Below are positions 42,997 through 51,982 of a stretch of 64,000 bases of DNA, one piece after another. The stretch's first letter is position 1; every line of letters begins with the position of its first letter. A model generated the notes under the pieces. That model was not told where the DNA came from and made no database searches. It worked only from the letters and a program-made list of their open reading frames with translations. The stretch comes from a virus. The position numbers and the translations under genes are program-made. Where the stretch lies: positions 1-64,000 of IMG/VR virus record IMGVR_UViG_3300027759_000087, one strand, 5' to 3'.

Positions 42997-45111
42997 ATGT
43001 CATATCAAGTTACATTTACAGAATCAAATAATCCGTTAAAGCCACCAATTACTGTTGAAGATTCAACAGTAAATACTCAAACTAGTATTACTTTTATTGG
43101 TAAAAATTATTCAGGTTATGGTCCGTTACTTGCAAAAAACTTTTTGCATTTATTAGAAAACTTTTCCGGACCGTCAAAACCGTCTAACCCAGTACAAGGA
43201 CAACTATGGTTTGATAATAATTCAGATGTAAGTCAACTTAAAGTTAACATTGACGGCACTGCCAATGGCTGGGTAAGTGCTGGCGGTATCAAAAAATCTC
43301 CAAGTGCTCCAGTAATCAGTTCCAGTATCCAGGGCGACTTATGGGTTGATACAGTTAATCAACAGTTAAGTTTATTCACTGGTAGTAACTGGTTACTAGT
43401 TGGCCCAACATTCAGTCAAGGTTCGCAAACTGGCCCAAAATTAGAACAGATAGTTGATATTTTAAATATCACACATACTGTTCAAAGTATATATGTAGAA
43501 AATAATCGTGTAATGATTATTAGTAATACTACGTTTACACCAAAATCAAAACAAAGCGGTTACGATAAAATTAATAAAGGTTTAAATCTTTATTCTCTGT
43601 CCACCGGCAACGAACTATTTAAATTTAGTGGCATTGCAACCCAAGCAGATAGTTTATCAGACCCGTTTAGTGGCGTATCAATCCCAACTGCATCATTTTT
43701 ACGTTCAGATCAACCAAGTACATCTAACTATAGTTTAAACATCAGAAATAGTGGAGGTATTACAGTTGGTAGCGATACTGGAGCAATTACACTATTCACA
43801 GAAAACGCAACCAATGCGGCAACGTTTTATGCAAAAAGTGGAAATAGTATTGATTTTAGATTAAATGTAAATGGCGCGGCTAAAACAGTTTTACATTTAG
43901 ATCCTAACGCTTTTGTAGGTATTAATAAAACTAATCCAACAGTAGCATTAGATGTAAATGGTAATATTGCCGCAAATAAAATTTCATTGACTAATACCGA
44001 TTCGGATAGTGTTACACTTGCTGGCGGAATAATTGTTAATGGCGATTCACAACTAACAAAATTACAAGTAAACAATAGATTACTTGTTGGCGGCGACATT
44101 CAACCGTTGTCTAACAATACTTACACAATTGGCTCAGATCCTACAATAACCGGCGGCGCACAATTTTCAAGTATATATGCGGCTAATTTTTACGGAAATT
44201 TTAACGGTACATTTAGTGCAGGAACATTAATTAACGGTAGTATTAACGGTAGTGCAACTAAATTAACAAGCCCAACTGTTTTTAATATCACAGGCGATGT
44301 TGTAAATTCATTAACAGATAATACAGCCTTTGACGGTACAAATCAAACAATAACATTTAATACAGTATTATCTAGCTTGGCAATTACTAGACAACCAGAA
44401 ATAACAATTGCACCTGATCTAGCATCCGTGTTACTTTATAGTCCAGCAACATCGGGCACTCCTGGTTTAAGGAAAATTTCAGTTGAGAATTTAACAAAGA
44501 GTTTTCCTACAGTGCCAATTGGCGCAATTTTTCCTTTTGCCGGCATGACAAATAAAATTCCAAACGGATATTTATTATGTGATGGCGCCGAAGTTAGACA
44601 GTCAATATACAGTACATTATTTGCAACACTTGGGTATAGTTATAAAGCATCAACCCAATTAGAAGGCGCAGGAACATTCTGTTTACCGGATTTACGAGGT
44701 AGAATGCCAATTGGTCGTGATAACATGAATAACGGTATTCAAGTTGCTAATCCGGCCGGAACTCCTATTTCCACTATTAGTGCTACAGCAGGCCGAGTAA
44801 CAAATGCATTTGCCCAGAACGTAGGTGGATCTGCAGGATCAGAAACTGTTATATTAGAAACTACTAATCTTCCTGAGCACACCCATACATTAAAAGGTAA
44901 TGCTGGTGGTTCATATTTTGCTGTAAGAAATATTGCTGGCCCACCAGACGATACAGATGCTATTTCAGGACCAGGCGGTCAAGCGGCCGCTCAAGCACAA
45001 TACTTGCAAACAAGTGGCGGTGTTGATTCTTTAACACACGGCGAGAAAGTTAATGTTATGAATCCTTACCTAGCAATTAATTATATTATATTCACTGGAG
45101 TTTACGCATAA
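42997..45111 (+). CDS. Tail fibre with collar domain (gp12-like)
   Basis: 704 residues. The N-terminal ~150 residues form an anchor domain (LIGKNYSGYG-like FIGKNYSGYG, NFLHLLENFSGPS, GQLWFDNN, GDLWVDTVNQQL) shared with the next two genes. The C-terminal region (about 505-700) is a phage tail collar domain: PIGAIFPFAG, PNGYLLCDGAEV, FCLPDLRGRMPIG, ETTNLPEHTHTL and NPYLAINYII, as in short tail fibres like T4 gp12. The PEHTHT histidines correspond to the metal-binding His residues of that domain. The middle is a beta-rich shaft. The last base of the stop is the first base of the next start. Confidence 0.88.
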   Translation: MSYQVTFTESNNPLKPPITVEDSTVNTQTSITFIGKNYSGYGPLLAKNFLHLLENFSGPSKPSNPVQGQLWFDNNSDVSQLKVNIDGTANGWVSAGGIKKSPSAPVISSSIQGDLWVDTVNQQLSLFTGSNWLLVGPTFSQGSQTGPKLEQIVDILNITHTVQSIYVENNRVMIISNTTFTPKSKQSGYDKINKGLNLYSLSTGNELFKFSGIATQADSLSDPFSGVSIPTASFLRSDQPSTSNYSLNIRNSGGITVGSDTGAITLFTENATNAATFYAKSGNSIDFRLNVNGAAKTVLHLDPNAFVGINKTNPTVALDVNGNIAANKISLTNTDSDSVTLAGGIIVNGDSQLTKLQVNNRLLVGGDIQPLSNNTYTIGSDPTITGGAQFSSIYAANFYGNFNGTFSAGTLINGSINGSATKLTSPTVFNITGDVVNSLTDNTAFDGTNQTITFNTVLSSLAITRQPEITIAPDLASVLLYSPATSGTPGLRKISVENLTKSFPTVPIGAIFPFAGMTNKIPNGYLLCDGAEVRQSIYSTLFATLGYSYKASTQLEGAGTFCLPDLRGRMPIGRDNMNNGIQVANPAGTPISTISATAGRVTNAFAQNVGGSAGSETVILETTNLPEHTHTLKGNAGGSYFAVRNIAGPPDDTDAISGPGGQAAAQAQYLQTSGGVDSLTHGEKVNVMNPYLAINYIIFTGVYA

Positions 45112-46220
45112 TGAGTTATACTATATTAAAAAGCAACGGCGATACACTAACTCAGATTGTCGACGGCCTAGTTGATAATAGTACAGATCTTACCCTAATT
45201 GGCAAAAATGCGGCTAGCTATGGTACATATCTTAATGAGAATTTTGTATACCTTTTAGAAAATTTTGCAAATTCAACCTCGCCAACAAACCCAATTGTTG
45301 GCCAGTTATGGTACGATACTAGTACAGGAAGATTGCAAGTATATGATGGTAACTTGTTTAGGGTATCTGGCGGCGCCATAGTTTCAGCTGATATTCCTGC
45401 ACAATTAGCTACTGGTGATTTATGGATTGATAGTAAAAATCAACAAATTTATTTTAACGACGGCATTGCAAATGTATTAGCCGGCCCTGTATACACTCAA
45501 ACTCAAGGCTTATCAGGTTTCCAAACAGGTACTTTAGCTGATATCTTCAGCATAGATCATACAGTATTGTATTTGTATTTGAAAAAAACAATTATTGGAA
45601 TTTTTAGTCTTGAAGCATTTACCCCGTTAGTTGCACCTCCAGGATTTACAACAATTGGAATTGGTTTTACTGCTAGTACTATCACTGGATTAACGTTTAA
45701 TGTACAATCTAAATCTGCATCTAGTTTAATTGCGGCAGACGGCACAAGCAAAACTGCTGAAAACTTTCTTAATACTGGCGATCAAGTATTAAAGAAAATG
45801 ACCACAACTAATCAATTAATTATTGCAAATGCAATTCCTTTACTTTTGGGTCCAGCACAAAACAGTGAAGTTTTAGTTGATGCAACAAAATTCAATTTGT
45901 CTGCAAAAACAAAAAGTCAAAATTTTGGAATTTATGTAAATCCAGACGGAACACCTACCGGAGCAATTTTTGTAAACAGTACTGCTCAACAAGTAGGAAT
46001 ATTCACAACAACGCCATCTGCAACATTGGATGTCAATGGAAATGCAAAAATTCGAGGAAATTTAACCTTAACTGGAACCTCCATAATTATTAATACTTCA
46101 GTAGTTCCAGCCAGCGCATCTGCTGAAGGACTTCCAGGGCAAATTGTGTGGGGGCCAAGCTATGTTTATGTTTGTATAGCTTTGAACACTTGGAAACGTG
46201 CGGCACTTACAACATGGTAA
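45111..46220 (+). CDS. Fibre-family protein, paralogue 2
   Basis: 369 residues. The N-terminal anchor domain (TLIGKNAASYG, NFVYLLENFANSTSPTNP, GQLWYDTSTGRL, GDLWIDSKNQQI) is clearly homologous to those of the flanking genes. The C-terminus differs: a Thr/Asn-rich shaft followed by a trimerisation-like end (ATLDVNGNAKIRGNLTLTG then WGPSYVYVCIALNTWKRAAL), with no collar or peptidase domain. It is coupled to the upstream gene through a 1-base stop-start overlap. It probably is an accessory fibre or fibre-tip subunit. Confidence 0.7.
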   Translation: MSYTILKSNGDTLTQIVDGLVDNSTDLTLIGKNAASYGTYLNENFVYLLENFANSTSPTNPIVGQLWYDTSTGRLQVYDGNLFRVSGGAIVSADIPAQLATGDLWIDSKNQQIYFNDGIANVLAGPVYTQTQGLSGFQTGTLADIFSIDHTVLYLYLKKTIIGIFSLEAFTPLVAPPGFTTIGIGFTASTITGLTFNVQSKSASSLIAADGTSKTAENFLNTGDQVLKKMTTTNQLIIANAIPLLLGPAQNSEVLVDATKFNLSAKTKSQNFGIYVNPDGTPTGAIFVNSTAQQVGIFTTTPSATLDVNGNAKIRGNLTLTGTSIIINTSVVPASASAEGLPGQIVWGPSYVYVCIALNTWKRAALTTW

Positions 46221-46234
46221 CAGTAGTAGATAAC

Positions 46235-46247
46235 GATAAATATTAGG
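46235..46247 (+). promoter_or_regulatory. Late promoter upstream of paralogue 3
   Basis: GATAAATATTAGG in the 42-nt gap before the ATG at 46263; GAGGAA downstream acts as ribosome site. Confidence 0.65.
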
Positions 46248-46262
46248 AACGAGGAATAACTG

Positions 46263-47735
46263 ATGTCATACACCATTAATCGATATAACGGCACTCAAGT
46301 AGGAGTAGTAGCCGACGGAACCATAGATAGTACCCTATCGCTAAAGCTAATTGGCAAAAATTATGCCGGCTACGGTGAGGTACAAAATGAAAATTTAGTT
46401 CACTTATTAGAGAATTTTAGCGGTTCAACAAGCCCAAATAATCCAATTTCTGGACAGATTTGGTTCGATAGTGCAAATAGCAAGATGAAATTTTACGATG
46501 GCAGTAAATTTCGCGTTGCCAGCGGTGCTGAAGCTAGCGCCACTGCACCAGTAGGATTAACACCTGGCGATTTTTGGTACGATACATCTAACAAGCAAAT
46601 TTATGTATGGAATGGTACAACCTTTACACTGGTTGGGCCTCAAAGTGTTGCCGGCGCAGGCACAACACAAATGCAAAGTATTAGTGTTATTGACGATGTT
46701 GGAGCAAATCATTCGGTTATCCAAGCAGTGACCAACGGACAAGTAATGTATATTATTAGTGCCGATCAATTTACACTTAACAGCGGTTTAAACCCAATCA
46801 CTGGATTTACAAAAATTGGTAAAGGAATTACACTAGTTAACAGTACTACTGGCAGTGTACTTGGAATAACCAGCACAGGCGACCAAAAATACTGGGGAAC
46901 AGCAAGTAACGCAGATTATTTAGGTGGTTATGCGGCATCGGAGTATCTAAGAGCTAGCACAACTAGTTTTGCAGACCCAATACATTTTAGTAATCAAGGT
47001 TATACAGTTGGTAATAATAGAGATTTGGTAGTTAATATTACCGGAAGTACTCCAGTTATTGCTAACGTGTTAAGCAATACAATTACATTCCAAACAACAG
47101 TATCAGGAACTACGAAAACTCCAATGTCATTAGTTGGAACTGACATAGTTCCAGGAGATACTAACATATCAAATATTGGTTCTCCAACAAAAATTTATAA
47201 TACAATTTATGCAGGATCATTTAATGGTATTGCAAGTCAATCTAATCAAATTTTAGAAACAGTTAGCGGTTTATATCGTTCAGGTAACACCGGCGCGGCC
47301 GCAAGTACAGTAGCAGTTCGTGATGCTAGTGCAGACTTATATGCTAACGTATTCCAAGGTATTGCTAGTTCAGCAGACTACGCTGACTTGGCAGAAAAAT
47401 ACCTAGCAGATGCAGAGTATCTTGTTGGAACAGTAGTATCAGTTGGCGGCGAAAAAGAAGTAACTGCTTGTACAGTGGGCGATAGAGCAATTGGTATTGT
47501 TAGTGCAAATCCAGCTTATATGATGAATAGCGGCTTAGAAGGCGGAACTTATATTGCATTGAAAGGTCGTGTGCCATGTAAAGTAATTGGCCAAGTTAAG
47601 AAAGGTCAACGCTTGGTTGCTGGTTTGAACGGAGCGGCACAAGCCGCATACGGCGCTAATTCTGATGTGTTTGCAATTGCTTTAGAAACTAGTGAAGATG
47701 CAGGCGAAAAAACTATCGAAGCATTGGTACTATAA
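46263..47735 (+). CDS. Fibre-family protein, paralogue 3, with Peptidase G2-like C-terminus
   Basis: 490 residues. The N-terminal anchor domain (KLIGKNYAGYG, NLVHLLENFSGSTSPNNP, GQIWFDSANSKM, GDFWYDTSNKQI) pairs with the two preceding genes. The C-terminal ~115 residues (SADYADLAEKYLADAEYLVG, GEKEVTACTVGDRAIGIVS, AYMMNSGLEGGTYIALKGRV, PCKVIGQVKKGQRLV) resemble the Peptidase G2 autoproteolytic domain that acts as an intramolecular chaperone in some fibre and tailspike proteins. I do not assign catalytic residues. If active, the C-terminal piece would be cleaved after trimer folding. Confidence 0.72.
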   Translation: MSYTINRYNGTQVGVVADGTIDSTLSLKLIGKNYAGYGEVQNENLVHLLENFSGSTSPNNPISGQIWFDSANSKMKFYDGSKFRVASGAEASATAPVGLTPGDFWYDTSNKQIYVWNGTTFTLVGPQSVAGAGTTQMQSISVIDDVGANHSVIQAVTNGQVMYIISADQFTLNSGLNPITGFTKIGKGITLVNSTTGSVLGITSTGDQKYWGTASNADYLGGYAASEYLRASTTSFADPIHFSNQGYTVGNNRDLVVNITGSTPVIANVLSNTITFQTTVSGTTKTPMSLVGTDIVPGDTNISNIGSPTKIYNTIYAGSFNGIASQSNQILETVSGLYRSGNTGAAASTVAVRDASADLYANVFQGIASSADYADLAEKYLADAEYLVGTVVSVGGEKEVTACTVGDRAIGIVSANPAYMMNSGLEGGTYIALKGRVPCKVIGQVKKGQRLVAGLNGAAQAAYGANSDVFAIALETSEDAGEKTIEALVL

Positions 47736-47744
47736 GGAATTATC

Positions 47745-49160
47745 ATGCCAGGATTAGGAACAAAAATATTAGCATCGGATTTTAACACTATTCAAGCACT
47801 AGCACAAACAGTGTTAGGAGTTGGTTCGGGACAATACGGTTATGGACAAGTAGTAACAAGTACTCAGGTTCGCCGTGGCGACCCGTTTAGACTAACAGAT
47901 TGGATCAATCTAAGAAGCGATTTGTTAAAAATTGGTGCTCATCAGACTGGCGATGCTAATGAAGGAGCCGAGTTAATTATTCCTGGCAATTTAGATCCAC
48001 GAAATATTAATTCCTTTAATACTAAAACAGGTACTGGCCCGTACTTGATAACTTTTGGATTTACTGCAACACCTGGTAATATTTTACCATCGGTTGGTGC
48101 TCCTTACAAAATACAAGGATGCGCAAACGCAAATTATAATGGCGTTTATGAATCAACCTCAAGTACTGCAAGTACAATTACATTAAAATATAACAATGAC
48201 CCTGGCCAGTATAGCAGTGCTAAACCTGTTAAAATTAGCAGTGTGTTAACAGATGCAATCCGATCACAGTATTTAGGTTATGCTCAAGTTAAATATGCCA
48301 AAGCACATAATCAAACAGTCAGTATAACTGGAACTACTAATTCTAGTACTACAATGAGTAGTGCAAATGCGGCTATAATAATGTTAGGAGGAACTGTATC
48401 TGGGCCAGGTATAAATGCTAATACTACGGTTACAGCAGTTAGTCCAGGCGTAAGTATAACATTAAGCAATTCTGCTTATACAACAGTTTCTGGCGGAACA
48501 TTTGTAGTAGCATTAATTACCGGTGTTAAAACAGTAGCCGCAAATCAATTAAGTCCGAACGAACCAATTACTAGTGTAGTAAGAACAACTCAGTGGAACG
48601 GAAATATTCAAACAGTAGCCACAATTAATTTTCCAACTGTTGACTCGGCCCGCGCATTTTTTAATAGCGGAAGCCAATTTGAAATTACTCCAACGTTAAC
48701 CGGATCTTTTGGGTCAATAGGCGAGCAATTAACCAAAGATCAAACATGGCAAACAATGTTTACCCAAGTTGGAACAATTTGCTTTAGAGCTAACGACTGT
48801 ATACAAACTCCAAACGATTATAATACAAATCAAAGCCAACACTATCCAATTGGATTTTTTGGTTTAACTACCAGTGATAGATTGGTATTTGTAAAAAATG
48901 CGCCTGGCGGTTCATACGCTAGTAACGCTTTAAATGTATTTGCTCGATTAGATGCAACAGGAACAGTGTTAATAATTACTATTAGATTCCAAGATAATGC
49001 ATCATTTACAAATACTACGGTATATAATCCAGGATATGGCCCGTATGGTATAGACGAAAACGTCGACGGTATATTATCAGTCAATTTGACAGCAACTAGG
49101 GCTAGCGGAACCAATGTATCCGTAATTATTCCTCCTGCCAATTTAACACCAATTGCCTAA
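47745..49160 (+). CDS. Fibre-tip family protein A
   Basis: 471 residues. The N-terminal segment (SDFNTIQALAQTVLGVGSGQ, YGYGQVVTSTQVRRGD, WINLRSDLLKIGAHQTG) and the central segment (QWNGNIQTVATINF, RAFFNSGSQFEITPTLTGSF, IGFFGLTTSDRLVFVK) are paralogous to the next gene. Between them (about residues 90-250) is an inserted beta module with the common fibre string GGTVSGPGINANTTVTAVSPG. No catalytic motif is seen. It follows paralogue 3 by 9 nt. Confidence 0.7.
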   Translation: MPGLGTKILASDFNTIQALAQTVLGVGSGQYGYGQVVTSTQVRRGDPFRLTDWINLRSDLLKIGAHQTGDANEGAELIIPGNLDPRNINSFNTKTGTGPYLITFGFTATPGNILPSVGAPYKIQGCANANYNGVYESTSSTASTITLKYNNDPGQYSSAKPVKISSVLTDAIRSQYLGYAQVKYAKAHNQTVSITGTTNSSTTMSSANAAIIMLGGTVSGPGINANTTVTAVSPGVSITLSNSAYTTVSGGTFVVALITGVKTVAANQLSPNEPITSVVRTTQWNGNIQTVATINFPTVDSARAFFNSGSQFEITPTLTGSFGSIGEQLTKDQTWQTMFTQVGTICFRANDCIQTPNDYNTNQSQHYPIGFFGLTTSDRLVFVKNAPGGSYASNALNVFARLDATGTVLIITIRFQDNASFTNTTVYNPGYGPYGIDENVDGILSVNLTATRASGTNVSVIIPPANLTPIA

Positions 49161-49166
49161 AAATTC

Positions 49167-49189
49167 TATCACTGGTTAGTAAAGTGATA
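49167..49189 (+). other. Intergenic hairpin between the two tip-family genes
   Basis: TATCACT (49167-49173) and AGTGATA (49183-49189) form a 7-bp stem with a 9-nt loop. It is followed by A/T-rich sequence (ATTATATAAAAG), not a clear T-run, so it is a weak terminator or an RNA-processing or stability element. TATATAAA downstream may be a diverged late box for the next gene. Confidence 0.45.
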
Positions 49190-49213
49190 ATTATATAAAA
49201 GATAGGAATAAAC

Positions 49214-51565
49214 GTGGCAAGCACAACGACAACAGCTAGTTCAGTAACATCCGGCGGAGTATTAACAGTTGCTTCGGTGTCTGGAATTACCACCAGACAA
49301 ACTGTACAATTAACAGGTACGACCTTTGGCGGACTTTTTGTAGCCCCAACTACCTATTATGTAATAGCTGTTGGTTCAAGCACTATTACTTTAAGTCTAA
49401 CTCCCTACGGTACAGCAATAGCTATTGCTGGCGGCAGTGGATCGTTAACAGTTAAAACTGGCCCAGCAGTTGGGCCAGGAGTAGATAATATTGTAAGTGC
49501 AGATGTCACCGGAGACTACAATACTATACAAGCTAAATTAGCCAAAGTATTAGGCCCTCCTACCGATAGTACACCTCGTTACGGATATAATCAATCAGTT
49601 ACTAGCAGTCAAGTAGCTGTTGGTAATAGAGTATATCTTAGCCATTGGACAACCTTGCGCTCAGATATGATTAGGGCACGTGGCCACCAATCTGGATCTG
49701 CATCAGAATCAAATAATATAAGTTTGCCAACTAGTCTAAGTTTAGTTTCAGAAGCTACACGTTCAGAATATCTTACCTATGCAAACTTAATTGACACGTA
49801 TCGAGATACGCTTGGCGACAATCAGTATGGCATAGAAACCATAATGACAGCCCAACGGATAGATGATTGGAATGGAAATATTGTCAGTACATTAAATGTA
49901 AATTTTGGAGATAATGCTACTATGCGGGCATTTTTTAATGCTGGCGGAGTTTTCAAATTTAATGTTAATATGACTGGAACTTTTAATACATTTAGTACAG
50001 TAAAAGACGGTACATGGGTAGAAATGTTTAGTCAAATGGGTACAATTACGTTTGACCGTGCTGGCACAAGATTAGATCAAGGAAGTACAGGAACAACTAC
50101 TAATATTGGATTTTTTAATTTAACTAATTCCTATCAAACTATTTTTACTAAATCTGCTCCTTCAGGAAATTACGCCAATAATAACTTTACAATTGTTGCG
50201 CTGGCAAATAGTGGTGTATTAACAATATCATTACAATACAATGATGGGTCCACAGGCGCAGGCGGATCTTATATTCAAGGCGGACAAACTGCTGGCCCTG
50301 GAAGCCAAGCTCAAACAATTCAAGGAGGCTTTACTCCTGGCGGTGTGGGTGACGAATACATTGACGGAATTATAACTCAAACTGCGGTAATTTGGCGTCC
50401 TAGCGGCAGTTATGTTAGTATAACGGCTCCAACAGTTACTTTAACAGGTGATTTTGTAAATGCCGGATCAGCAGTGTATGGTTTAAGTGCTAACAAATAT
50501 GCTGTAGATGAAGGCGCCGCGGTAACAGTTAAATTGCAAACACGAAATGTTGCCAACGGCACAGCCGTAACATACTACGTTGGCGGTTCAAAAAATTATA
50601 CAGTGAATGGCATTACCAACTCGCGTATTAGTTCAGGCGCTACAGATGGATTTTTTACAGTTAATAATAACGAAGCAACAGTTAGTTTTGTAATAGATAA
50701 CAATTTATATACTGATGGTTTAACGTCTATTACAGTGAATCTTTATAACGGACTAGCAAGTACTACAATTTTTATCAATGATACTTCTACTACTCCAATT
50801 AATAATCGATTTTATGATTTAATTGGTAATAACTCGTGGGTTGCACCGGCCGGGGTTAGAACTGCAAGTATATTAATAGTTGGCGGTGGTGGCGGTGGTG
50901 GCAATTTTGGCGGTGGTGGCGGTGGTGGTGGCCAAGCTAGAATTCTTACTACTAACATTGCACCTACAAATACATATCCGCTTTCAATAGGCGGTGGTGG
51001 TCCAAACAGTCAAAACGGCACAGCAAGTTATTTTAACGGCAATGCGGCACAAGGTGGAAGCCCGGGTGGTGCAGGAAGTTCAACAGGTCATGGCGGAACT
51101 CACTCAGGAGGCACTGGCGGAGCATCGGGCACTGGTCGAACTGGTGGAAGTGGTGCCGGTAGTACGGGCACAACTATGACACTGGGTGGTGGTGGTGGCG
51201 GTGGCTCAGTAGGTAACGGTTCCAACGGTTCAACAACCACTGGCGGCCGCGGTGGCGGCGGATTGGCATTTACATATTATGGGATTAATACCATCTATGT
51301 AGCAGGTGGCGGAGGTGGTGGTGGTACAGTAGGTTCAGACCCAACTGCATATCTATCTCCTGGATATTTTGGTGCTGGTGTGGGTGGCGGAATGGACACA
51401 CAAGGAAAAACTGCTCCTGGTTATGCAGGTGGCGGTGGCGGTGGCGGTGTAAGTTTAAGCCCAAATGCCCAAGTAGCCAATACTGCCGCGCAATCATCTG
51501 CATACTTAATCGGGCAAAATGGCGGCGCAGGCGGTCAAGGTTTTGTCTGGATATTCTGGCCATAA
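49214..51565 (+). CDS. Fibre-tip family protein B with glycine-rich receptor-binding-type domain
   Basis: 783 residues from GTG at 49214 (AGGA 7 nt upstream). It contains a TYYV-type module (residues 1-85), then the domain shared with the previous protein (YNTIQAKLAKVLG, WTTLRSDMIRARGHQSG, DWNGNIVSTLNVNF, MRAFFNAGG), then a beta-sandwich-like stretch (about 405-530). The last 240 residues are an extreme glycine-rich domain (ILIVGGGGGGGNFGG and several further poly-Gly runs) ending VWIFWP. Glycine-rich sandwich domains of this kind form receptor-binding tips in other T4-like adhesins (S16 gp38 type). A receptor-binding role is inferred. Confidence 0.75.
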   Translation: MASTTTTASSVTSGGVLTVASVSGITTRQTVQLTGTTFGGLFVAPTTYYVIAVGSSTITLSLTPYGTAIAIAGGSGSLTVKTGPAVGPGVDNIVSADVTGDYNTIQAKLAKVLGPPTDSTPRYGYNQSVTSSQVAVGNRVYLSHWTTLRSDMIRARGHQSGSASESNNISLPTSLSLVSEATRSEYLTYANLIDTYRDTLGDNQYGIETIMTAQRIDDWNGNIVSTLNVNFGDNATMRAFFNAGGVFKFNVNMTGTFNTFSTVKDGTWVEMFSQMGTITFDRAGTRLDQGSTGTTTNIGFFNLTNSYQTIFTKSAPSGNYANNNFTIVALANSGVLTISLQYNDGSTGAGGSYIQGGQTAGPGSQAQTIQGGFTPGGVGDEYIDGIITQTAVIWRPSGSYVSITAPTVTLTGDFVNAGSAVYGLSANKYAVDEGAAVTVKLQTRNVANGTAVTYYVGGSKNYTVNGITNSRISSGATDGFFTVNNNEATVSFVIDNNLYTDGLTSITVNLYNGLASTTIFINDTSTTPINNRFYDLIGNNSWVAPAGVRTASILIVGGGGGGGNFGGGGGGGGQARILTTNIAPTNTYPLSIGGGGPNSQNGTASYFNGNAAQGGSPGGAGSSTGHGGTHSGGTGGASGTGRTGGSGAGSTGTTMTLGGGGGGGSVGNGSNGSTTTGGRGGGGLAFTYYGINTIYVAGGGGGGGTVGSDPTAYLSPGYFGAGVGGGMDTQGKTAPGYAGGGGGGGVSLSPNAQVANTAAQSSAYLIGQNGGAGGQGFVWIFWP
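50881..51460 (+). repeat. GGN triplet tracts encoding poly-glycine runs
   Basis: Several tracts of GGT/GGC triplets (near 50881-50933, 50991-51002, 51184-51207, 51247-51264, 51304-51328 and 51430-51450) encode runs of 4-9 glycines. Triplet slippage would alter loop lengths without breaking the frame, a plausible source of host-range variation (inference). Confidence 0.7.
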
Positions 51566-51582
51566 AATAAAATTCTAAAGTA

Positions 51583-51620
51583 TTGACAAGATAACTACTA
51601 GAGTGTACACTAAACACTCT
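51583..51620 (+). promoter_or_regulatory. Sigma-70-type promoter with operator-like dyad before the glycosyltransferase cassette
   Basis: TTGACA (51583-51588), exactly 17 nt spacer, TACACT (51606-51611). The -10 box lies within a perfect 10-bp palindrome AGTGTACACT (51602-51611), nested in a larger dyad AGAGTGT (51600-51606) / ACACTCT (51614-51620). The first gene starts at 51632 after an AGAGG ribosome site. The dyad could be an operator or a 5' hairpin of the transcript. Confidence 0.7.
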
Positions 51621-51631
51621 CAGAGGTTATT

Positions 51632-51982
51632 ATGGACGAAAGAATTGAAAAAGCATTTGAAGTGGCAAATTACATGGCCACTCTTTCAAATCAAAGACGT
51701 GTTATTCTTGAAGAATACAATCAAAAACTAGTATACTATATTAGCGGAGCCACATTTCAAGTAGACTACAATCTAATTAACTTTGCTAAAAATTTAATAG
51801 ATCTTGGACATACTGAAGATGTTGCATTTGTTGATGCAAATAATCAGCCTGTGGTTATCAAAGATGTTCAAGATTTTCTTGACAATTTGTTATCTGTATA
51901 TTTTGAAGCAGTTAATGAATACCAAACAAAATTTGCAGATATCAAGAAAAAACGCAATGTAAAAGATCTAGTTGAACTATGA
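51632..51982 (+). CDS. Small conserved-looking protein leading the glycosyltransferase cassette
   Basis: 116 residues, largely helical: ERIEKAFEVANYMATLSNQR, RVILEEYNQKLVYYISGATF, then FLDNLLSVYFEAVNEYQTKF and a basic end. No domain recognised. It is the first gene behind the sigma-70-type promoter and overlaps the first glycosyltransferase start by 4 nt, so both are made together. It may be an accessory or chaperone-like subunit, but nothing in the sequence proves it. Confidence 0.65.
   Translation: MDERIEKAFEVANYMATLSNQRRVILEEYNQKLVYYISGATFQVDYNLINFAKNLIDLGHTEDVAFVDANNQPVVIKDVQDFLDNLLSVYFEAVNEYQTKFADIKKKRNVKDLVEL

Noticed and set aside
49214-51565. Diversity-generating retroelement target in the fibre-tip gene
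   Set aside because: No reverse transcriptase or template repeat is present in the window, and the C-terminus is glycine-rich, not a C-type lectin fold.
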